DNA from: Meiothermus sp. QL-1
Lineage (GTDB): Bacteria > Deinococcota > Deinococci > Deinococcales > Thermaceae
Direction: 5' to 3'
DNA: 64,000 bases
Assembly: GCF_003351145.1 (NCBI RefSeq)
Contig: NZ_QQSV01000002.1
Location: 310,001 to 374,000 of the forward strand
Shown: positions 28,061 through 35,801 of the stretch, one piece after another
How positions within the stretch are numbered: the stretch's first letter is position 1
How the letters are laid out: the number at the start of each line of letters is the position of its first letter
Program-made: the position numbers and the translations under genes
Notes under the pieces: model-generated
The model's input: the letters and a program-made list of their open reading frames with translations, nothing else
Told to the model about the DNA's origin: nothing
The model's database searches: none

Positions 28061-29050
28061 CTATCGCCGGTAGTGGAGGATCCCCTCCAGCTCCACCGGT
28101 ACAGCCCGCCCCGCCTCCACCAGGTACTCCAGGTGGGCCAGGGTCTCGGCCCAGGCGAAGCGCCGCTGGGCCAGGCTGAGCTCACCCGGGAACAGGGCCA
28201 AGGAGAGCTGCCAAGCGGTCTGGGGCTCGGGGCTGAGCAGCCCCTCCAAGAAGGCCAGCCGCTCCTGGTGGTGGGCCCTGAGCTCGGCCACCCGCCCCGG
28301 AATGTCCGCGATGGGCCGGTAGTGGCCGGGCAGGGCCAACCGGGCGCCGAGCCCCCGGGTTTTTTCCAGCGAGGCCAGGTAGTGGGCCAGCGGGTTGGGG
28401 TAGGCGTAGGCCCAGCGGCCGATGTTGGGGGAGATTTTCTCCAGGATCTGGTCGCCGGCCAGCAGCACCCCGTCCTCCTCGCGCAAAAACATGGCCTGCC
28501 CGTCGGCGTGCCCCGGCACCCAGACCACCCGCAGGCGCGTCCCGGCCCACTCCAGCACCACCCCGTCGGGGAATGTCCTGGGGTTGCGCACCGGGTGGAC
28601 CCGGCTTCGGGTGAGGGCCAGCTCCTTCTCCAGGCCAGCGAGGTATTCGTCGGTGACCCCGTGCCGGCGGAAGAAGGCCATCCCGGCCTGGTTCATGGCC
28701 TCGGCCTGGGTCCAGAAGATGTGGCCCCGCTCCTCCTCGATGTCCAGCATGTAGACGCTTACCCCGGCCTGCTCGATGAGCCCGGCGAGACCGTAGTGGT
28801 CGGGGTGGTGGTGGGTGAGGAGGAGGGCCTCGAGGTCGCCGTACCCCAGGCCGTGCTCCCGCAAGGCGCCCTCCAGCGCCGCCCGGGCCTCCGGGGTGTC
28901 CAGGGCGCAGTCCACCAGCACCGGCCCGCCCGTGCTCAGGGGAGGGGGCAGGAGGAGGTAGACGTTCACGTAGCGGAAGGGGTAGGGGATGGGGATGGGA
29001 ATGGCGAAGATGCCGGGCGCGACCGGGTGGGAGAGGCGGGCTTGGTGCAT
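28061..29050 (-). CDS. MBL-fold metallo-hydrolase
   Basis: This 329-residue beta-lactamase-fold hydrolase has the zinc motif LLLTHHHPDHYGLAGL (HxHxDH, about 87-102), VPGHADGQAMFL and LLAGDQILEKISP. The C-terminal 90 residues (AHHQERLAFLEGLL...) are helical, as in MBL proteins of the LACTB2-like type. ATG 29050 is preferred over an in-frame start seven codons upstream because TACAAT ends six bases before it. Substrate unknown. Confidence 0.8.
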   Translation of the reverse strand: MHQARLSHPVAPGIFAIPIPIPYPFRYVNVYLLLPPPLSTGGPVLVDCALDTPEARAALEGALREHGLGYGDLEALLLTHHHPDHYGLAGLIEQAGVSVYMLDIEEERGHIFWTQAEAMNQAGMAFFRRHGVTDEYLAGLEKELALTRSRVHPVRNPRTFPDGVVLEWAGTRLRVVWVPGHADGQAMFLREEDGVLLAGDQILEKISPNIGRWAYAYPNPLAHYLASLEKTRGLGARLALPGHYRPIADIPGRVAELRAHHQERLAFLEGLLSPEPQTAWQLSLALFPGELSLAQRRFAWAETLAHLEYLVEAGRAVPVELEGILHYRR

Positions 29051-29062
29051 GGAAAGATTGTA
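29048..29062 (-). promoter_or_regulatory. Leaderless -10 box of the MBL hydrolase gene
   Basis: TACAAT (complement of 29057-29062) is followed by CTTTCC and the ATG at 29050. This decides the start codon, since the upstream in-frame ATG at 29071 would lie ahead of the transcript start. Confidence 0.6.
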
Positions 29063-29130
29063 CCAAGTCAAAGGAAAAAGCGCGGAAGTGTGCCCTGCCT
29101 CCTAAAGGCCTGGGGTAGACTTAACGAGTT

Positions 29131-30201
29131 ATGGGGAAGCGCGTGCTGGCGGCCATGAGCGGGGGGGTGGACTCCTCGGTGAGCGCGGCTTTGCTCAAGG
29201 CCCAGGGCTACGAGGTGATCGGGGCCATGATGCGCTTCTGGCCCGACCAGAAGAAAGACGACTGCTTCGAGACCTGCTGCTCGCCCGACGCGGCCTACGA
29301 GGCCCGGCGGGTGGCGGATGTTTTGGGAATTCCCTTCTATCTGCTCGACTATCGCGAGGAGTTCGAGGCAAAAATCGTCCAGCCCTTCCTGGCCGGCTAC
29401 CAGGCGGGGGAGACCCCCAACCCCTGCGTGAACTGCAACACCCGGGTTAAGTTCGACTCCCTGCTCAAAAAGGCCCGCATGCTGGGCTGTGACTACGTGG
29501 CCACCGGGCACTATGTGGTGAGCCGCGACGGCGGGCTGTACCGGGGCGACCCGCGCAAGGACCAGACCTACTTCCTCTGGGGCACCCCTAAAGAGGCCAT
29601 TCCCCACCTGCTTTTCCCGGTAGGGCACCTGGAAAAGCCCCAGGTGCGGGCCCTGGCCGAGCGCTTTGGCCTGCCCACGGCCAGAAAGCCCGAAAGCCAG
29701 AACATCTGCTTCGTCCAGGGCGACCTGAAGGACTTCCTGGCCCAGCAGCTAAAGACCCGCCCCGGCCCCCTCATCGACCTCGAGACCGGCCAGCAGGTGG
29801 GCGAGCACGGCGGGGCGCAGCTTTACACGGTGGGGCAGCGTAAGGGGCTGGGTTTGTGGAAGAGCCACCTCGAGCGCTACGTGGTCCGGGTGGACGTGGC
29901 CCGCAACGAGGTGGTGGTGGGCCCCAAGGAGGCCTGCATGTGGGGCGGCCTCGAGGCCCGCGGGGTGAACCTGCTGGTGCCCCCTGGGGAGCTGGGCGAG
30001 GAGGTGGAGGTGCAGGTGCGCTACCGCACCCGGCCGGTGCCGGCCCGCCTCGAGGAGGTGGGGCCGGAGCGGCTGGTCCTCCGCTTCTCAGAACCCCAGT
30101 TCGCCGTGGCGCCGGGGCAGTCGGCGGTGCTCTACTGGGGCGACCGCCTTCTGGGCGGAGGGGTCATCGCCCGGCCGCTTTACAACCTCTGGACCGGCTA
30201 G
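29131..30201 (+). CDS. mnmA: tRNA-specific 2-thiouridylase
   Basis: The 356-residue enzyme thiolates U34 of tRNA Lys/Glu/Gln. The ATP-pyrophosphatase loop AAMSGGVDSSVSAALL (7-22), the catalytic cysteine in NPCVNCNTRVKFD, the partner cysteine in PESQNICFVQGD and the GQRKGLGL strand are all present. TAGACT (29116-29121) lies nine bases before the ATG with no ribosome binding site, so the leader is very short. It ends four bases into the convergent ligase-like gene. Confidence 0.95.
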   Translation: MGKRVLAAMSGGVDSSVSAALLKAQGYEVIGAMMRFWPDQKKDDCFETCCSPDAAYEARRVADVLGIPFYLLDYREEFEAKIVQPFLAGYQAGETPNPCVNCNTRVKFDSLLKKARMLGCDYVATGHYVVSRDGGLYRGDPRKDQTYFLWGTPKEAIPHLLFPVGHLEKPQVRALAERFGLPTARKPESQNICFVQGDLKDFLAQQLKTRPGPLIDLETGQQVGEHGGAQLYTVGQRKGLGLWKSHLERYVVRVDVARNEVVVGPKEACMWGGLEARGVNLLVPPGELGEEVEVQVRYRTRPVPARLEEVGPERLVLRFSEPQFAVAPGQSAVLYWGDRLLGGGVIARPLYNLWTG

Positions 30202-31775
30202 GGGCCTTCCAGCCGGGCCCGCAGCCGGGGGGCTTCCTCCCTCCAGCGCTGGTAGGCCGGGCTCAGGAGACCAAAGAAATTGGCCGGCTCGTAGCCGCGA
30301 AAATCCAGGGGAAAGTGCTGCAGGCCCACCTCCAGCACCCTTCTGGCCTCCTCCTTCAGCCCGCTCCCGGCCAGGAGCTGGGCCAGCTCCAGGTAGTAAA
30401 GCGGGCTGGCCAGGGGGAAGGTGCGCACGATTTTTTCCAACAGCGCCCGGCGCTCGCTGGCTTCCCGGGCCTCATCCAGCCGCAGCCGGTAAACCCAGAG
30501 GCTCTTGGGGTTGCGCAAGGTGGCCTGTTCCAGCAGGTGCTGCCGTTCAGGGGGGGGCAGTCCCTCCAGCGCGCGCAGCACCGCGGGCCGGTAGCCCAGG
30601 TAGCGCTCTATGGCGCAGTTGCCCGCACACGGCGCGTACCACCACACGATAAGCCCCAGCCCCAGCCCGAGCCCCAGGAGGTTCCAGCGAGCCCTCCCTG
30701 GGGGCGCGACCTGGGCGTGCACCGCCCCCAGCAGGGCAAAGGCCAGCATCATCACCGCGGGGTACATCCCGGTGACGTCGAAGGCCAGCGTGGCCCAGAC
30801 CCCCCCCGCCCCCAGCGCCCAGGGCCAGGCCGCCGTGCGCCAGCCGCGCCAGAGCACCACCCCCAGCAGGTAGAGCAGGAGCCCGAACCGCAGCCAGCCC
30901 CCCGTGGCGGCGGTCTCGAGGTAGTAGTTGTGCGCGCTGTTGAAGAGGATGCCGGGGTACTGCTGGTAGGCGGCCAGCACCTCGCGGAAGCTGCCGTTGC
31001 CGGTGCCCAGGGGGGCTTCCAGCGCCATGTTCAGGGTCTGCTTCCACATCAAAAGGCGGCTGCCGATGCTGCCCAGCTCGCTTATGTCGCTCACCTGCTT
31101 GCTCAGGGTGGCCTTCAGCCCCAGGGCGTTCTGCACTGGGGAGAAGGGCAGGGCCAGGTCGATGGCCGCCACCGCGGCCAGCACCGCGCCAAGCCCCAGG
31201 CCAATCCGCCCCAGCCCCACCCCCTCGCGCCAAAGCCGCCACACCAGGAGCAAAGCCCCCAGCAGCAGGGGCAGGTAGACGGCCCGAGCCCCCGACAAAA
31301 GGGCCAGGTACAGGGCTGCGGTGAGCAGGAGGCCACCCAGCAGGGGCCAGCGGCTGCGGAACATCCACACCGCGGCCAGGGGCACCAGAGCCAGGGCTTG
31401 GGCCCCGGCCACGTAGTGGCTCGAGCCGGAGAAGTACATGGCCAGCCCCGCCCAGGCCAGGGTGAGGGTGGTGAGGAGCCCGTGGCCCAGCAGGAGGAGG
31501 TTGAGCCCCACCAGGCCCCAAAGCCACCTGCCTGCGGCAAAAGCGGCCAGGTAGGCCAGCTCCCAAAGGCCCAGCACCAGGGTGTTGCCCGGGGTAAGGC
31601 TCCAGAACACCCCCAGAAGGCCCAGGGCCCACCAGGCCCAGAGGGAAGGGGGCACCCGCGCCAGCGCCACCGCCAGCAGGGCCAGCCAGAGGGGCGGGGC
31701 CTCGTAGTGGGTGAGGACCTGCGGCCAGAGCCAGAGGAGGCTTCCTAGGATGAGAGATCCGCCTAGCAGTTGCAT
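30198..31775 (-). CDS. O-antigen ligase-family membrane protein with C-terminal TPR-like region
   Basis: This 525-residue protein has about eleven membrane helices (1-375), the Wzy_C loop with SRLLMWKQTLNMALEAPLGTGNGSF (split near 240-265) and SAHNYYLETAATGGWLRFG, and a soluble C-terminal 130 residues of helix-turn repeats (LEQATLRNPKSLWVYRLRLD). This layout is typical of PglL/TfpO-type oligosaccharyltransferases and O-antigen ligases that move a glycan from lipid carrier to an acceptor in the periplasm. It diverges from a second such gene and lies 1.4 kb from pilin genes, so pilin could be the acceptor (inference). Confidence 0.75.
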   Translation of the reverse strand: MQLLGGSLILGSLLWLWPQVLTHYEAPPLWLALLAVALARVPPSLWAWWALGLLGVFWSLTPGNTLVLGLWELAYLAAFAAGRWLWGLVGLNLLLLGHGLLTTLTLAWAGLAMYFSGSSHYVAGAQALALVPLAAVWMFRSRWPLLGGLLLTAALYLALLSGARAVYLPLLLGALLLVWRLWREGVGLGRIGLGLGAVLAAVAAIDLALPFSPVQNALGLKATLSKQVSDISELGSIGSRLLMWKQTLNMALEAPLGTGNGSFREVLAAYQQYPGILFNSAHNYYLETAATGGWLRFGLLLYLLGVVLWRGWRTAAWPWALGAGGVWATLAFDVTGMYPAVMMLAFALLGAVHAQVAPPGRARWNLLGLGLGLGLIVWWYAPCAGNCAIERYLGYRPAVLRALEGLPPPERQHLLEQATLRNPKSLWVYRLRLDEAREASERRALLEKIVRTFPLASPLYYLELAQLLAGSGLKEEARRVLEVGLQHFPLDFRGYEPANFFGLLSPAYQRWREEAPRLRARLEGP

Positions 31776-31810
31776 GTTCGTCTGAGCCTCTTGACTTGCT
31801 CGCGTTCTCC

Positions 31811-31834
31811 TATACTCGGTTGGGGGATAGAGTG
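31811..31834 (+). promoter_or_regulatory. TATACT -10 box upstream of the 31832 gene
   Basis: TATACT (31811-31816) is a strong -10 box. TTGACT at 31791-31796 looks like a -35 but is only 14 bases away, shorter than the usual 16-18. GGGGGAT at 31822-31828 could serve as the ribosome binding site for GTG 31832. Confidence 0.4.
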
Positions 31835-33229
31835 AAGAGAATTTTGTTCGCCCTTTACGGCTGGTGGTGGTCTATATACGTCATCCTGTACCCACTGGTG
31901 TTTGTGCCTTCTGAAAGGGGCTTTTGGGGCTCTAACTACGCTTACCATATTGGACTTACCGTGCTTTTTGTAGTAGGCGCAGCTCTTTTTGAATGGTTCT
32001 CCTATCCTAAGCTGCGGCTTTCTGATATTCGGTATCTACCTAGGCTGGTCCTCAAACACACTCCCGTGCTCGTGGCGCTTTTGTTCGGTGTTTGGGGGGT
32101 TCTGGCTGCTTTTTTCACCCCCTCTCCGATAACAGCTTTGATGGGCAGTTTGGCCAGGAATGGGGACGGAGCCTTGGCCGCTTTTTTGTTTGTGCTGGTT
32201 TTTGTTTTTGTGTACCTTCAGGTGAAGACCCGGCCGGTTGTTCTGGAACGAATACTGTTGGGAATAGTCCTTTCCGGTCTTATTTTGAGTTTTGGGGCTG
32301 TGGCCGAGGTTGCCCTGGGTCGGGGGCTTATCTACAGGCCCAATCCCGCTGACCTTCCCATAGTCTCCTTTCCTCAAAGGGGCCACCTCGCCGGATATCT
32401 GGCGGCAACCCTGGGGGTGTCTATAGCCGTGTCCTTTTGGAAGAGGGCCTGGTTTTATCCTGTGGCCTCCTTTTTCATCGCCTGCGCTCTGGGTCTCACC
32501 TTCAACCGCGCCGCTTTCCTTGCGGTTTTGGTGTTGGTTGCCCTGGGCTTCAGGCTTTACCCAAAACGGGCTGTGCTGATGGCGTTGTCGGTGGGTCTGG
32601 GCATTCTAGGGGGCATGGGGTTCACGGAGCTGCGGGGTGTGGGGGGGGACAAGGACCTTGCTAGCCGGACCTCTTTGCAATCGCGCTTTTTGTTCTGGAA
32701 AGCGGCCATAGGTGGCATCCTGGAAAGGCCGATGTTTGGATGGGGAGGCGGCAACTTCGACTATTACTGGCCTTTTTTCCTGACCCCGGAGGAGCAGGCG
32801 CTCTTTTTCAAGTATGAGGTAGGCGAGCTAAAGGTGATCGAAATCCTTAGCCAACCAGGGACGATACCCGTCTGGCTGGTGGAAACACCTTCAGGAGAGA
32901 GGCGCCCTCACAGCATTCCTCTTTGGAAGTCTCACAACCAGCTCATGGAGGTGGCCCTGCAAAGGGGTCTGGTGGGTTTGCTGCTTTACCTCGCCCTGAT
33001 GGCTTTTTCTCTCAGGGCCTTTATCAACCTTTTGCCAGGGGCAGCAGGGGTTTGGGGGTACCACGTGTTCTTGATGTTGTGGTTCATCCCTTTTTTCTCC
33101 GAGGGGGTTCTCTGGGTCTTGTTTGCTCTGTCCTGTGTAGAAGGCGAAAGGGCCTGGGGGTTCATCCCCCAGGCCGGGCTTGTTCCTAGGTCAAGGGATC
33201 TGGCCGCTGCCGGAAATCCCTACGTATGA
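31832..33229 (+). CDS. O-antigen ligase-family membrane protein
   Basis: A 465-residue protein with about ten helices and a Wzy_C-type loop: LQSRFLFWKAAIGGILERP followed by FGWGGGNFDYYW (about 290-320), then HNQLMEVALQRGLVGLLLY (about 370-390). The large periplasmic loop between them is charged. I prefer GTG 31832, after GGGGGAT and downstream of the TATACT box; a reading from TTG 31796 would start before the promoter. The gene is less GC-rich than the neighbouring ligase-like gene and lacks CTCGAG sites, consistent with transfer. It overlaps the facing pilin gene by 39 bases. Confidence 0.72.
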   Translation: MKRILFALYGWWWSIYVILYPLVFVPSERGFWGSNYAYHIGLTVLFVVGAALFEWFSYPKLRLSDIRYLPRLVLKHTPVLVALLFGVWGVLAAFFTPSPITALMGSLARNGDGALAAFLFVLVFVFVYLQVKTRPVVLERILLGIVLSGLILSFGAVAEVALGRGLIYRPNPADLPIVSFPQRGHLAGYLAATLGVSIAVSFWKRAWFYPVASFFIACALGLTFNRAAFLAVLVLVALGFRLYPKRAVLMALSVGLGILGGMGFTELRGVGGDKDLASRTSLQSRFLFWKAAIGGILERPMFGWGGGNFDYYWPFFLTPEEQALFFKYEVGELKVIEILSQPGTIPVWLVETPSGERRPHSIPLWKSHNQLMEVALQRGLVGLLLYLALMAFSLRAFINLLPGAAGVWGYHVFLMLWFIPFFSEGVLWVLFALSCVEGERAWGFIPQAGLVPRSRDLAAAGNPYV

Positions 33230-33538
33230 GACCAAGGCCGTACCTCCACTCGCAGTCACCGTGCAGTGGGCCAGGGTGGGTGTGGCGGTTGGCGGCACGC
33301 TGTAGCTGCCTGCGCTGAAGCCGCGGGTACAGTCGGGGTTGGGGAGGGCAGAGGCCCCAGTGTTTTCCGACAGGTAGGCGTTGGCGGCGAAGAACACGTT
33401 GCGCAGGTAAAGCTGTTCGGAGCGAACAGCGGCAGCGTTTCGTGCGCTGAGCAGATTTGGCAGCAGCACCACCCCTAGGATGCCAATGATGGCGATCACG
33501 ATGAGGAGCTCAACCAAGGTGAACCCCCTACGTATCAT
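33191..33538 (-). CDS. Type IV pilin-like protein (second pilin)
   Basis: This 115-residue prepilin has the type III signal RRG/FTLVELLIVIAIIGIL with cleavage before Phe and Glu at mature position 5, followed by the amphipathic helix PNLLSARNAAAVRSEQLYLR. The short globular part holds two cysteines about 30 residues apart, which could form a disulfide. The ATG follows GGAGGTGG. It lies 78 bases downstream of a paralogous pilin with a long inverted repeat between them. Processing by PilD and assembly into a pilus or pseudopilus is expected. Confidence 0.88.
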   Translation of the reverse strand: MIRRGFTLVELLIVIAIIGILGVVLLPNLLSARNAAAVRSEQLYLRNVFFAANAYLSENTGASALPNPDCTRGFSAGSYSVPPTATPTLAHCTVTASGGTALVSYVGISGSGQIP

Positions 33539-33567
33539 CTGGCCACCTCCTGTGGGGCTTTGGGCAA

Positions 33568-33599
33568 CAGCCCCAGAAGCGGGACCGCTTCTGGGGCTG
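33568..33599 (-). promoter_or_regulatory. 32-base near-perfect inverted repeat between the pilin genes
   Basis: Arms of 15 bases (CAGCCCCAGAAGCGG / CCGCTTCTGGGGCTG) are separated by two bases. In minus-strand RNA this forms a very stable hairpin 18 bases after the first pilin stop. No T-tract follows, so it may set 3'-end stability or attenuate read-through into the second pilin. A downstream AGCCCC (33554-33560 region) could pair with the GGGGCT arm as an alternative structure. Confidence 0.5.
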
Positions 33600-33616
33600 G
33601 CAGGCGGTGAGTGGGT

Positions 33617-33970
33617 TTACTGGATGGTTGTGTCGGGAATGCCCAGAGTGCTGCTCCCGTAGGTCACCGAGGCGCGGCCGTCAGCTGTCACCGACACGGA
33701 GCAGGTGGATAAGCCCAGGGGGGCGGTGCCTGCTCCGTAGCTGCCTGCAGCATATGAAGCTAAGCAGTTCGTAGGAACGGTAGTGGCGGTGATGTTCTCG
33801 GCAAGGTAGGCGTTGGCGGCCTTGTAGACGTTCTGGGCGTAGGCCTGGACCGCCCGGATCTGGGCAGTGCGGCGGGCGTTGAGCAGGTTGGGGACGAGGA
33901 CTGCCGCCAGGATGCCGATGATGGCGATCACGATGAGGAGCTCGATCAGGGTGAAACCGGACTTCTTCAT
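33617..33970 (-). CDS. Type IV pilin-like protein (first pilin)
   Basis: This 117-residue prepilin starts MKKSG/FTLIELLIVIAIIGIL with Glu5, followed by PNLLNARRTAQIRAVQAYAQ and a small globular domain with two cysteines. Its size and pattern match short PilA-type pilins of Thermus. ATG 33970 is chosen because AAGGAG precedes it by six bases; an upstream in-frame ATG adds seven residues. It is transcribed ahead of the second pilin. The last-step sequence of both proteins is similar enough to suggest a tandem duplication. Confidence 0.9.
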   Translation of the reverse strand: MKKSGFTLIELLIVIAIIGILAAVLVPNLLNARRTAQIRAVQAYAQNVYKAANAYLAENITATTVPTNCLASYAAGSYGAGTAPLGLSTCSVSVTADGRASVTYGSSTLGIPDTTIQ

Positions 33971-33985
33971 CTTTTCTCCTTGTTT

Positions 33986-34013
33986 CCGCACCGGTATATG
34001 GGTATGGGTGCGG
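33986..34013 (-). promoter_or_regulatory. 5'-UTR hairpin upstream of the first pilin
   Basis: CCGCACC (33986-33992) and GGTGCGG (34007-34013) form a 7-bp stem around a 14-base loop made of TACCCATA-type repeats, ending 16 bases before the ATG. The remaining pilin upstream region to 34150 contains no gene; a clear -10/-35 pair for the pilin could not be chosen with confidence. Confidence 0.4.
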
Positions 34014-34150
34014 TATGGGTAGTGCTAGAGGGCTTGGGGCCTCATGGGAGCGGGCCGATTCCCGAACTCCGAGAGTTAATACTAGCGCCGGTTCTTGTAA
34101 CGCGTGTGGAATTTGACCCAGCCCCCGCCTTTCCGCGTTACGTGCAGAGA

Positions 34151-34165
34151 TGCGAATAGTTCTCA
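34151..34165. promoter_or_regulatory. Fur-like dyad upstream of the iron-type permease
   Basis: TGCGAATAGTTCTCA has 7-1-7 symmetry with five of seven positions matching between arms, and the arms resemble the TGATAAT/ATTATCA half sites of Fur boxes. It lies about 30 bases ahead of the -35 of a ferric-iron-type ABC permease. Whether a Fur-family protein binds it is untested. Confidence 0.3.
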
Positions 34166-34196
34166 ATCCTAAAATCTCAAATCCCGACTAGAATAC

Positions 34197-34225
34197 TTGA
34201 TTTACTTTCCATAGCTTGCTAGCTT
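34197..34225 (+). promoter_or_regulatory. Promoter of the iron-type ABC permease
   Basis: TTGATT (34197-34202), a 17-base spacer and TAGCTT (34220-34225) preceded by TGC (extended -10). The -10 overlaps a TTG codon at 34224, which excludes that codon as the start and supports ATG 34239. Confidence 0.6.
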
Positions 34226-34238
34226 GGTGGGTGCTGCG

Positions 34239-35801
34239 ATGCTGGCTCACCCCTCCAGGCCCATTCCCAAATCCCTGCTGTTCCTGGCCTTCTTGGTGGG
34301 GCTGGGCGTGCTTTTGCCGCTGGTCTATCTGGTGCTGCGGGCCGCCCAGGCCGAGCCGGCCCAGCTTGTGGAGATCGTATTGCGCCCGCGCAACCTGCAG
34401 CTTCTGCTCAACACCCTGGCCCTTTTGCTGGGGGTCCTGGTCTTCTCAACCTTGCTGGCTCTGCCGCTGGCCTGGCTCACCAGCCGCTCGAGCCTGCGGG
34501 GCAAGCGCTTCTGGGCTTTGTTGCTCACCCTGCCCCTGGCGGTGCCAGGGTATGTGGGGGTGTTCGGGTTTTTCGGGGCCACGGGGGCCAGCGGCTGGCT
34601 CAGGGACTGGCTGGGCTTTCCCTGGCCCCGCCCCACCGGCTACTGGGGGGCCCTGGGGGTGCTCACGCTCTTCACCTACCCCTACTTGTTCCTGAACCTG
34701 CGGGCCGCCCTGCTTGGGCTGGACCGCTCCCTCGAGGAGTCGGCGCGGAGCTTGGGGTATGGGGGGTGGCAGGCCTTCTTTCGGGTGGTGCTGCCCCAGC
34801 TCCGGCCGGCTCTGTACGCGGGCTGGCTGTTGGTGGGCCTGCACGTGCTGGGCGACTTTGGCGTGGTGAGCCTGGTGCGCTACGAGACCTTCAGCTACGC
34901 CATCTATCTGCAGTACTCCTCGGCCTTTGACCGGGTCTATGCGGCCTGGCTGGCCCTGATGCTTTTACTCCTCACGGGCAGCCTGCTCTGGCTCGAGGCC
35001 CGGCTGCTCAAGAACCTCTCTTTGAGCCGGGTGGGCCAGGGCAGCGCCCGCCCGGCGGCCCCGGTGCCGCTGGGGGCCTGGACGCTGCCGGCCTACGCGC
35101 TCCTCCTCCTGCCGGTGCTGGGGGCGCTGGGGGTGCCGTTGGTCTCCATCCTCTACTGGATGCTGGAGCCGGGCCATGGGGTGGTCTGGCCGAGCGTCTG
35201 GGAGGCCCTGCGCAACTCGGCCCAGGCCTCGGCCCCGGCGGCTCTGCTGGCTGCTCTGCTGGTCCTGCCCCTGGCCTACCTGGGGGTGCGCTACCCAGGC
35301 CGGCTCTCGCGGATGCTGGAACGGGTGGCCTACCTGGGCTACGCCACCCCCCCCCTGGCCTTTGCCCTGGCCCTCATCTTCTTCAGCCTGCGGGGGGCGC
35401 CCTTTTTGTACCAGACGTTGGCCCTGTTGGTGCTGGCCTACGCCCTGCACTTCCTGGCCGAGGCCATAGGCCCCATCCGCAGCGCCCTCTACCAGGCCCC
35501 GCCCCGGCTCGAGGAGGCCGCGCGCAGCCTGGGCTACACCGCTCTTCAAGCCTTCAGGCGCGCCACCCTTCCCCTTCTGCGGCGGGGCATGCTGGCCGGC
35601 ATGGCCCTGGTTTTCCTCTCGGCCATGAAGGAGCTGCCCCTCACCTTTTTGCTGGCCCCAGTGGGCTACTCCACCCTGGCCACCCGCATCTGGGGCTACA
35701 CCGCGGACGCCATGTTCGCCGAAGCTGCCCCCTACGCCCTCTGGGTGGTCTTGTTCTCGGCCCTTTTCGTGGGCCTGCTCTTGAGCCAGGAACGCCGATG
35801 A
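34239..35801 (+). CDS. Ferric-iron-type ABC transporter permease (two fused permease domains)
   Basis: The 520-residue inner-membrane protein has twelve helices in two homologous halves, each with an EAA loop: LEESARSLGYGGWQAFFRVVLP (about 165-185) and LEEAARSLGYTALQAFRRATLP (about 425-445). This double permease is the FbpB/SfuB pattern used for Fe3+ import, also seen for thiamine or sulfate relatives. Start ATG 34239 follows the promoter by about seven bases. It overlaps the ATPase gene by ATGA. The periplasmic binding protein is not in the window. Confidence 0.82.
   Translation: MLAHPSRPIPKSLLFLAFLVGLGVLLPLVYLVLRAAQAEPAQLVEIVLRPRNLQLLLNTLALLLGVLVFSTLLALPLAWLTSRSSLRGKRFWALLLTLPLAVPGYVGVFGFFGATGASGWLRDWLGFPWPRPTGYWGALGVLTLFTYPYLFLNLRAALLGLDRSLEESARSLGYGGWQAFFRVVLPQLRPALYAGWLLVGLHVLGDFGVVSLVRYETFSYAIYLQYSSAFDRVYAAWLALMLLLLTGSLLWLEARLLKNLSLSRVGQGSARPAAPVPLGAWTLPAYALLLLPVLGALGVPLVSILYWMLEPGHGVVWPSVWEALRNSAQASAPAALLAALLVLPLAYLGVRYPGRLSRMLERVAYLGYATPPLAFALALIFFSLRGAPFLYQTLALLVLAYALHFLAEAIGPIRSALYQAPPRLEEAARSLGYTALQAFRRATLPLLRRGMLAGMALVFLSAMKELPLTFLLAPVGYSTLATRIWGYTADAMFAEAAPYALWVVLFSALFVGLLLSQERR

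Noticed and set aside
29856-31748. 630-codon plus-strand frame opposite the ligase-like gene
   Set aside because: Composition is dominated by Gln, Gly, His and Pro and is a mirror of a membrane protein; no motif or start signal.
33993-34020. Repeats of TATGGGTA type as a possible CRISPR or tandem array
   Set aside because: Only two to three imperfect short copies, without spacers; explained better as loop sequence of a leader hairpin.
34224-34238. TTG 34224 as start of the iron-type permease
   Set aside because: It lies inside the -10 box of the predicted promoter, so it would not be transcribed from it.
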